DNA of 38,597 nt from Akkermansia muciniphila (lineage in GTDB: Bacteria > Verrucomicrobiota > Verrucomicrobiia > Limisphaerales > BJHT01), in contig CAMAUZ010000076.1 in the NCBI GenBank assembly GCA_945861535.1, positions 1-38,597 on the forward strand. Direction: 5' to 3'. Of this stretch, positions 15,290-21,633 are shown one piece after another (position 1 is the first letter of the stretch; the number at the start of each line of letters is the position of its first letter). The position numbers were made by a program, and so were the translations under genes. Below the pieces are notes generated by a model. The model searched no databases. It was given only the letters and a program-made list of their open reading frames with translations, and was not told where the DNA came from.

Positions 15290-16693
15290 TCAGACCAACT
15301 CTTCGATGGGCCGTCCGCCTTCCGTGACAATCGGTCGGGGCCGGCCGGTCTGGTCGATCCATTGCGTGGCGAGGTCGATGCCGAGGTGCTGGAACACCGT
15401 GGCGGCGAGGTCCGACGGTCCCACGCGGCGGCTGGCGATGTCGTGGCCGTGACGATCCGTGCTGCCGATCACCTGGCCGTGCCGCAGGCCGCCACCGGCC
15501 ATGATCATCGACATCACGCGCGGCCAGTGGTCGCGGCCGGCATTCTTGTTAATCACCGGGCTGCGGCCGAATTCGCCCATCATCAAAATGAGCGTGCTGT
15601 CCAACAAACCGCGGTCTTCGAGGTCGGTGACGATCGCGTGCAGCGTGCGGTCCACCACGGGCAGCAGCGGCCGGAGACCCTTCTCGATCCCGCCCCAGCG
15701 CACCTCGTCGCCGTGATGATCGAAGTAACCCCACGCGCCGCTCACGGTGACAAAGGTCACGCCCGCCTCGACGAGCCGCCGCGCGAGCAGGGCCTTCTCA
15801 CCGAGACTCCCGGCCCCGTAAGCTTCGCGGACGGATGACTTTTCCTCGTCGAGATTGAAGGCGCGTTGCGCGCGGCCGGACAGCAGCACGTCGTAGGCTT
15901 GCTGCGTGTAAACATCGGCAGCCGCGATGGCCGCGTTGCCGTCGGTGCGCCGTCGCCATTGATCGAGCTGCTCGTTCAACGCACGGCGCTCGCCGAGACG
16001 GTCGAGGGAAAGTCCCTCCGCCAAAGCCAGGCGCCCCGCGAGTTCCTTGCCATTCACCGGCTCAAACGCGTGGCCGAGTTGACCCGCGCCCCACATGTCC
16101 GACACCCACGTATCCGCCAGCCCGACGAAGCCCGGCAGCCCCGGCGCATTAGGGCCACGATACCGCGCCGCGACGGAACCCATCGACGGATAGCCGTCGC
16201 CGTCCTTGCCGTCGTTGGTGCGTTTGGCCAGCGGATTGCCGGCCTGCATCGTGATGGGCGTGTGATTGCTGGCGCTGCAATCCACCGAGCGGAGCAGCGT
16301 GAGCTTGTCCATGAGCCGCGCGGTCAGCGGCAGGTGCTCGCACACATGCACGCCGGGGAGCTTCGTGGGAATATGGCCGAACGGCCCGCGAATCTCGCGC
16401 GGCGAATCCGGCTTGGGATCCCACATGTCCACATGACTCGGCCCGCCCGAGAGCCAGAATAAAATCACGCTGGCCGGGCGCTTCGGCGTGCCGGCGGCGG
16501 AGGCCGCGGCGCGTTGCTGCAACAGCCCCGGGAGCGACAAGCCCGCCAGGCCCGTCAATCCCGTCTGAAGAAACCCGCGGCGCGTGGAACCCACGCGGAC
16601 AATGTCACCCCGCGCCGGGCTGAAACTGTTGATGGTAGCGGGGCGCAGCGGCGTGGCGGGGGGCGTGGCGGCATCGGATGGCAGCGAGTGCAT
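15290..16693 (-). CDS. DUF1501 Tat-exported protein
   Basis: A 467-residue DUF1501 protein. The N-terminus carries a late twin-arginine signal (STRRGFLQTGLTGLAGLSLP, about residues 37-56) after a 36-residue polar leader. The family blocks are present: VILFWLSGGPSHVDMWDPKP, the HVCEHLPLTARLMDKL segment, ALLARRLVEAGVTFVTVSG, LILMMGEFGRSP, and DHWPRVMSMIMAGGGLRHG. The fold is related to alkaline phosphatase and sulfatases and probably binds metal, but no reaction is established. In this phylum DUF1501 genes usually stand next to a DUF1549/DUF1553 cytochrome gene; none is adjacent here. A second member is at 28626. Confidence 0.92.
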   Translation of the reverse strand: MHSLPSDAATPPATPLRPATINSFSPARGDIVRVGSTRRGFLQTGLTGLAGLSLPGLLQQRAAASAAGTPKRPASVILFWLSGGPSHVDMWDPKPDSPREIRGPFGHIPTKLPGVHVCEHLPLTARLMDKLTLLRSVDCSASNHTPITMQAGNPLAKRTNDGKDGDGYPSMGSVAARYRGPNAPGLPGFVGLADTWVSDMWGAGQLGHAFEPVNGKELAGRLALAEGLSLDRLGERRALNEQLDQWRRRTDGNAAIAAADVYTQQAYDVLLSGRAQRAFNLDEEKSSVREAYGAGSLGEKALLARRLVEAGVTFVTVSGAWGYFDHHGDEVRWGGIEKGLRPLLPVVDRTLHAIVTDLEDRGLLDSTLILMMGEFGRSPVINKNAGRDHWPRVMSMIMAGGGLRHGQVIGSTDRHGHDIASRRVGPSDLAATVFQHLGIDLATQWIDQTGRPRPIVTEGGRPIEELV

Positions 16694-16829
16694 GATGGTC
16701 GGATTGGCTGTGGTGGTGGCGGCGGCGTGTGTGTTCTAAAAAATGGTCCCGCGTCGGACTGCATTGTGCCGGCAGTCATTCGGCGGATGTTTATCAGTCG
16801 TAACCATTCAGCCGAACCGAAATTTTTTG

Positions 16830-16959
16830 GACCACAGAGACACGATGAACACAGAGGAAAACCAAGGACTCGCTGGTCGATCTTCGTTCACTGATTGGTG
16901 ACTTCCCGCAGCCGATGCCGTCCCTCGTTCTTCTCTGTGCTCATCGTGTCTCTGTGGTC
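16830..16959. repeat. inverted repeat of the CACAGAGACACGATGA type
   Basis: Arm 16830-16856 (GACCACAGAGACACGATGAA...) pairs with 16933-16959 at 26 of 27 positions across a 76-base spacer. It occupies the region just upstream of recF (start 17080) in an otherwise empty 386-bp gap after the start of the divergent DUF1501 gene. The arms are less GC-rich than the surroundings, suggesting they came from elsewhere. Confidence 0.85.
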
Positions 16960-17079
16960 GAAGAAAAACGGCTCGCCTGAATTGTTTCGGCTCAGTCGTT
17001 GCGAGAGTCTGTGCCGGGATTCGTCTGCCCAGTCGCGGAACCGCTCGCCTTCTCTTCTGCCTCGGCCTTACGCTGCGCC

Positions 17080-18168
17080 GTGCATTTGGCCCATCTGAGA
17101 CTGCGCGAGTTCCGCAATTACGCCCGCCTGGACGCGGACTTTTCGCCGGGCTTCCACGTGCTTCTCGGCAACAACGCGCAGGGCAAAACCAACATCCTCG
17201 AAGCCATCTACCTCCTCGCCACGCTGCGCTCCTTCCGCGGTGTCGGCGGCGCGCAAATGATCCGGCATGGGGAGAAGGGCTACTTCATCGGTGCCAACGT
17301 CGTCGCCGCCGACAGGCACGAGATCAAGCTCTACTGGGCCTCGCGCGAGCGCAAAGTCACCCTCGACGGCCAGCCCGTCCGCAAGCTCACCGACTTCTTC
17401 GGCGTCTTCCGCGCCGTGGTGTTTTGCACCGAGGATTTGCAACTGGTGAAAGGCACCTCGCGCATCCGCCGCCGCTTCCTCGACCTCATCCTCGCGCAAA
17501 CCCAGCCCGGTTACCTCCCGCTCCTCCAGCGCTACGCCAGCGCGCTGCGTTCGCGCAACTCGCTCCTGAAACGCCGCGTCATCGATGAGGCCGCGCTCGA
17601 GAGTTTCTCGCACGAACTCGTCGCCGTCGGCGTGCGCCTGATCGAAGCGCGCCGCACCCTGCTCCCGCGCCTCTCGCCGCTCGCGCGCCTCGCCTACCGC
17701 CGCGTCGCCAACGACGCCGAGGAACTCCGCCTCGAATATCAGCCCAGCATCCAGGCCGACTTCGCCCTCGAACTCGCCCGCAGCCGCGACCGCGAACGCG
17801 CCGCGCGCTGCACCGTCGTCGGCCCGCATCGCGACGACCTCGCGCTGCTCCTGGGCGACCGCTCCGCCGCGCAATTCGGCAGCGAAGGCCAGAAACGCAC
17901 CCTTGCCATCGCCCTGAAAATGTCCCAGGCCGAATACCTCACCGGCCTCCTCGGCTCGCCGCCCGTGCTGCTCATCGACGACGTCATGGGCGAACTCGAC
18001 GCCACCCGCCGCGCCGGCCTCATGCCGCTGCTCGAACGCGCCCACCACGCCAGCGGGCAGGTTTTCATGACCTGCACCGGCGAGAACTGGCCGCGCGAAC
18101 TCAGCCGTCAACTCCAGCGCTGGCAGGTCAACGCCGGCACCGTCGTCCCACTGAAACCCGCCGCCTGA
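17080..18168 (+). CDS. recF: DNA replication and repair protein RecF
   Basis: A 362-residue RecF, an ABC-type ATPase that helps load RecA at gaps in single-stranded DNA. The start is taken as GTG 17080 (VHLAHLRLREFRNYARLDAD), matching the usual RecF N-terminus; a longer frame from 16999 adds 27 residues unlike the family. Walker A is GNNAQGKT (residues 30-37), the ABC signature is FGSEGQKRTLAIALKMS, and Walker B is VLLIDDVMGELD (about 296-307). The usual neighbours dnaN and gyrB are absent, so recF is displaced from the replication-origin cluster. Confidence 0.95.
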   Translation: MHLAHLRLREFRNYARLDADFSPGFHVLLGNNAQGKTNILEAIYLLATLRSFRGVGGAQMIRHGEKGYFIGANVVAADRHEIKLYWASRERKVTLDGQPVRKLTDFFGVFRAVVFCTEDLQLVKGTSRIRRRFLDLILAQTQPGYLPLLQRYASALRSRNSLLKRRVIDEAALESFSHELVAVGVRLIEARRTLLPRLSPLARLAYRRVANDAEELRLEYQPSIQADFALELARSRDRERAARCTVVGPHRDDLALLLGDRSAAQFGSEGQKRTLAIALKMSQAEYLTGLLGSPPVLLIDDVMGELDATRRAGLMPLLERAHHASGQVFMTCTGENWPRELSRQLQRWQVNAGTVVPLKPAA

Positions 18169-18170
18169 AA

Positions 18171-18248
18171 CCTCGTAACCGCTGCCGTGAGGAGGCGGAC
18201 GCTGGGATGGGTCCGGGCCTCCGCCTCCTCACGCCAGCGGCTACGAGG
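18171..18248. repeat. 29-bp-arm palindrome after recF, possible terminator
   Basis: Arm 18171-18199 (CCTCGTAACCGCTGCCGTGA...) pairs with 18220-18248 at 27 of 29 positions around a 20-base loop. It begins two bases after the recF stop, well placed to end recF transcription, though no T-tract follows. The same sequence family occurs at 12809-12832 and 28027-28056, and a shorter relative begins at 18281. Confidence 0.8.
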
Positions 18249-18252
18249 GTTG

Positions 18253-18280
18253 GTACCGCAGGCGTCCTCGGCTGCGGTAC
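18253..18280. repeat. short GTACCGCAG hairpin
   Basis: GTACCGCAG (18253-18261) and CTGCGGTAC (18272-18280) form a perfect nine-base stem. The core shares GCAGGCGTCCTCG with the long palindrome at 12644. It lies between recF and the end of the converging minus-strand operon. Confidence 0.65.
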
Positions 18281-18342
18281 GTAGCCGCCGCCGTGAGCAG
18301 GGGGACCGGTTTCGCGGCGTGGTCGTCCGCCGCCGCCGCCGG

Positions 18343-19224
18343 CTACTCGCGCCGGAGTTGCAGGCGGAAGAAGCCCCGCGGGGCCATGGAAACATTGAAG
18401 CGGTGCTCCACGTCCGCGACCGGGCTGGGGCTGGTGAGTTCCTCGCCGGCCGTCCACGGGCCGCGGATCGTCGGGGCGCTTTGGATCACGTAGCGGCGGC
18501 CGGGCTCCATGGTGGAGAGGCGCACCGTCACGCTCGGCAGCCGGGCCGTCTGGATGGCGAAGCGGAACGCCGATGCCGGATCGCGCGGATCGGTGAGCGC
18601 GAGGAACTCCAGGGCGTTGTTGCGCCCGTCGCCATCCGGATCCGCGCTGGCCACGCCGAGCGGGTCGCCGGTGCCGAAGTGCCGCACCTGCCAGTCGTCG
18701 TCCACGCTGTCGCCCGCGTAGAGGCCGAAGTTGTCGGCCAGCGTGTTCAGCACGGTCACGCCCACGTCGGCGGAGAGGCCGTGATACTCGCCGCGCAAGT
18801 TGAGCAACGCGCTTTCATACACGGGCTGCCCGCTGATGAGGCCCGCCGCGTCCACGATGGCCTGGCCGGTCGCGTTGGTGAAAAGCCACGTCACCGCGCT
18901 GCCGGGCACGGAGGCGAAAAGGTTGTCGTCCGTCGTGATGAGCGCGGTGGCTTGCAGCGTGCCGTTCTCCGCGACGAACTGCGCGCCCGCGCCGATGGAA
19001 AATGCCGCCTCGTCGTAGAGCCGTCCCGCGAAGCCCTGCCGCGCGACGACGACGTTGCTGGGCGATTCCGCGACGACTCCGCCGAGCGTGCCGATCTCGG
19101 AGACGATGCTCACATTCGCCGAAGTGACGCGCCCGCCGCCGCTGCCGACGGTGTGGGATAAAATGGCGACCGGCTCCGCGTGGGCGACGGCGGCGAGGGC
19201 GATGAGGATGAGTGGTGTTTTCAT
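18343..19224 (-). CDS. secreted protein with DxDGDG segment and FFRL-type C-terminus
   Basis: A 293-residue protein, last gene of the probable sigma/kinase operon. Residues 1-16 form a signal peptide (MKTPLILIALAAVAHA). The mature part is beta-rich (SIVSEIGTLGGVVAESPSN, ATALITTDDNLFASV). Near residue 190 is ADPDGDGRNNALEFLALTDP, a calcium-binding type segment very common in verrucomicrobial secreted proteins. The C-terminus (YVIQSAPTIRGPWT ... RGFFRLQLRRE) matches the module that usually follows it. It begins two bases after the stop of the 131-residue gene. It is probably a cell-surface or extracellular protein; no enzyme motif is visible. Confidence 0.8.
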   Translation of the reverse strand: MKTPLILIALAAVAHAEPVAILSHTVGSGGGRVTSANVSIVSEIGTLGGVVAESPSNVVVARQGFAGRLYDEAAFSIGAGAQFVAENGTLQATALITTDDNLFASVPGSAVTWLFTNATGQAIVDAAGLISGQPVYESALLNLRGEYHGLSADVGVTVLNTLADNFGLYAGDSVDDDWQVRHFGTGDPLGVASADPDGDGRNNALEFLALTDPRDPASAFRFAIQTARLPSVTVRLSTMEPGRRYVIQSAPTIRGPWTAGEELTSPSPVADVEHRFNVSMAPRGFFRLQLRRE

Positions 19225-19226
19225 GG

Positions 19227-19622
19227 CTACGCGCGGTGAAGTTCAAAAGGGCCGTTGCCCATTGCACCGTCGCACCACCAGCCTTGAATCCTGCCGGTGG
19301 GGAGTGCGTTCGGCGGCGTCTGCGTGAGGACGTGGTAGCCGCTCCACACCGCCACGTAGTTGTCGCCGGTTTGGAGGATGGAGATCGCGGTTTGCTCGTT
19401 GAGGTTGTAGGCCGCGCCGAGCGGGCGGGAGAGGGTGAAGACGCGGGCTTCGAGCCTGCCGATGTCCTCGCGCGTCGCGGTGAAAATCCCCGGCCTGTCG
19501 GGGTCGCTGTCGAATGTGATGGGGCCTTGCTCTACTAGGGCCGCTCCTCCGCCGCCGTGGCCCCACGAGAGGATCCATTTTCCAGCGAGTGCGAAGGGTT
19601 CGATGAATGTGGTCGTTGTCAT
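19227..19622 (-). CDS. small beta-rich protein of unknown function
   Basis: A 131-residue protein starting at ATG 19622. No family is recognised and no signal peptide is visible. It shows an ordered series of short strands: FALAGKWILSWGHGGGGAAL, GPITFDS, GIFTATRED, TAISILQTGDNYVAVWSGYH, GRIQGWWCDGAMGNGPFELH. The opening GKW and closing G-x-W-x-D...G-x-F-x-L resemble small beta-barrels of the lipocalin or avidin type, but this is only a resemblance. It lies between the large repeat protein (57 bp) and the secreted protein (2 bp), so it should be co-expressed with them. Confidence 0.65.
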   Translation of the reverse strand: MTTTTFIEPFALAGKWILSWGHGGGGAALVEQGPITFDSDPDRPGIFTATREDIGRLEARVFTLSRPLGAAYNLNEQTAISILQTGDNYVAVWSGYHVLTQTPPNALPTGRIQGWWCDGAMGNGPFELHRA

Positions 19623-19679
19623 GATGTTTGTTCTATTTGTTTGGTGTGTTTGTGCTGAGGAAAGGGTGCGAGGCGTGGG

Positions 19680-21584
19680 TCAGGGTTTGATGATGAGGAC
19701 GTTGAATTTGTGACCCGGGGTAATTGCGATGCCGTGCATGGTATCGGCCATTGAAAAAACGACCCACCTGTTGGCCGTGCCTCCTGGGAACGAACCGGCG
19801 GCGTTCGTGCGGTAGTAGACTCCGAAACGCTCCGGAATTCCCGATCCGTAGCTTGATCCGTCAGTGGACGCCCTCGCGTGGGCAGTGACGACGAGAATAG
19901 CATTCGGGGCACCGTTGCACATCGGGTGATCGATCTCTGACATACTAAATTCGAAGTTACTCGCCTCGGTCACCTCATGAATGAACGCCGCCGTCGGCGT
20001 GTTCACCCCCGCGCCGTCCACTCTGATCTGCCCGCCTCCGATACGCAGCGCCGTGCTCGTGGCCGCCTGCGTGAGCGAAACTCCGGCATGGCCAATGGCG
20101 ACGACACCGGCATCCGAGCCGAGGATGCCCGCCGCGCTGGTCGCGGTGTTTTGGCCCCACACACCTTTGCCGTTCGCGTGGACGCCATGAATGGCGGCTC
20201 CGGTTCCCGAAGCCAATTGACCGTAGACCGCATCCGTAGCACCGGCGCCCACAGCGGTGACAGGGCCATCCGCCGTCAGCCCCTTCGTCACGCGCACGCG
20301 CCCCTCGAAATATCCCGCGTGGCCGACCGTGTCGCTGTCGCCGTTGCTGCCATAGATGCCGGTGCCGTCCGTCGTGATGCCTGCCACACCATACCCGGAG
20401 GTGCTTGTGCCACGCGCGCCTTCGCTGCTCCCGACCGCTCGCACTCCATAAGCGCCGCCGGTGATGTAGGCACCCGTGCCGCCCGCCACCGAATTGAGAG
20501 CGCGCAGGCCGTATCCCCCTGCCGACAATGTCTCACCCCACAGGCCACTGCCCAAGCCGCTCGTCGAGGTCGCCAGACCGAACACGCCGCGCGCATTCAA
20601 GTCAGCCGAAGCCGTCTCGCCCCGCACGCCCGGCGCAATGCCCGTCGCCGCAGCGTGCACCCCGGCGACGCCGATGCCGGACGCTCCCGTTGCGATGCCC
20701 GTGAGGCCGACGCCAGCGGTGCCGGTCACCAGGCCCGACATGGCGAGGCCGTCTGCGGCGGTGTTTTGAATGTTGAAGGCGGAGCCGGAGAAGCTGCCCG
20801 TCCAGTCCGCGCCGAGGTGGTGGTGGTCGCTGCGCGTCGCGGTGTTCGCCACGCCGCTGCCGGCGAAGTTGAGCCTGAACTCCGTGCCCGCGAGCGACAG
20901 CCCCGCGCCCGCAGTGAAGAGCGTGTCGTTGTCCACCCCATCGGCGAAGCCGCCGGGGAGGCCCGCGAGATTTGTCCAGTTCACGGCTTTCCAGATCGCG
21001 CCGAAAGCGTCCGTGCTGAGAAACTCCCCTGGCGCGCTCAGGCTGAAATCAAGTTTCTGCAATGTCACCGAGCCGTTTACGATTTGGTTCGCGCCGACGG
21101 CATCCGCCGCGAGTTTTGCCGTGGTGATGGAACCGTCCGGCACACTCCCCGCCATCATGGCATAGCCAACGCTGGCGATGCGCTGGTCCGGCGTGAGGAG
21201 CTGCCAGCCGCCATTCGCCACACCCGCGTCAAACCACACCCGCAGCCGCACGTCCGCATTGGCAAAGACCGTCCTCGGGATCGGCGTCATGCCCGCCACG
21301 GTGTCGTCGCCGAGCAGCACGGAATAGAGGCCGTTGGCCACGGTAAGGATGATTCTCACGGTCGGCTCGTGATTTGGCCCGGTGGAATTTCCGTCGTTCG
21401 TCCAGAAGACGGCGCTGCCGTCACCGTTCACGAGCGCGAATTTGAATTCGCCCGGCCCGTTGACGAGCGTGCCGTTGAGCGAGACGCGGCCCTGGTAATG
21501 GATCATCTGTGGCACGGCCTGCACCGCCGTGACCAGGCCGAGGAGGAGGAGTGACAGGAGGGATTTCATGAGTGGTAGTTGCAT
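19680..21584 (-). CDS. large secreted repeat protein, tail-fibre-like
   Basis: A 634-residue protein. ATG 21584 is preceded by GGAGGCAGGGG, which favours it over ATG 21569. A signal peptide covers about residues 1-23. The N-terminal domain (QMIHYQGRVSLNGTLV ... NGLYSVLLGDD) is the type found at the start of many bacterial surface proteins. Next comes a linker with DGSITTAKLAADAVGANQI, typical of fibre proteins. About residues 280-500 hold many short Gly-rich repeats of form GVxG/GIxG (GVFGLATSTSG, GLWGETLSAGG, GIYGSNGD, GVWGQNTATS), expected to form a long beta-structure. The C-terminal ~115 residues form a separate domain (FSMSEIDHPMCNGAPNAILV ... WVVFSMADTM ... KFNVLI), resembling a domain that caps many such proteins. 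Likely displayed at the cell surface; no catalytic motif. Confidence 0.8.
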   Translation of the reverse strand: MQLPLMKSLLSLLLLGLVTAVQAVPQMIHYQGRVSLNGTLVNGPGEFKFALVNGDGSAVFWTNDGNSTGPNHEPTVRIILTVANGLYSVLLGDDTVAGMTPIPRTVFANADVRLRVWFDAGVANGGWQLLTPDQRIASVGYAMMAGSVPDGSITTAKLAADAVGANQIVNGSVTLQKLDFSLSAPGEFLSTDAFGAIWKAVNWTNLAGLPGGFADGVDNDTLFTAGAGLSLAGTEFRLNFAGSGVANTATRSDHHHLGADWTGSFSGSAFNIQNTAADGLAMSGLVTGTAGVGLTGIATGASGIGVAGVHAAATGIAPGVRGETASADLNARGVFGLATSTSGLGSGLWGETLSAGGYGLRALNSVAGGTGAYITGGAYGVRAVGSSEGARGTSTSGYGVAGITTDGTGIYGSNGDSDTVGHAGYFEGRVRVTKGLTADGPVTAVGAGATDAVYGQLASGTGAAIHGVHANGKGVWGQNTATSAAGILGSDAGVVAIGHAGVSLTQAATSTALRIGGGQIRVDGAGVNTPTAAFIHEVTEASNFEFSMSEIDHPMCNGAPNAILVVTAHARASTDGSSYGSGIPERFGVYYRTNAAGSFPGGTANRWVVFSMADTMHGIAITPGHKFNVLIIKP

Positions 21585-21633
21585 ATCACCCCTGCCTCCG
21601 CGCCGTCGGACGGCTTGTTACAAACGAAGTGAA

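Noticed and set aside
17080-18168. Replication origin near recF
   Set aside because: recF often lies near oriC, but dnaA, dnaN and gyrB are absent, and no DnaA-box cluster or AT-rich stretch was seen.
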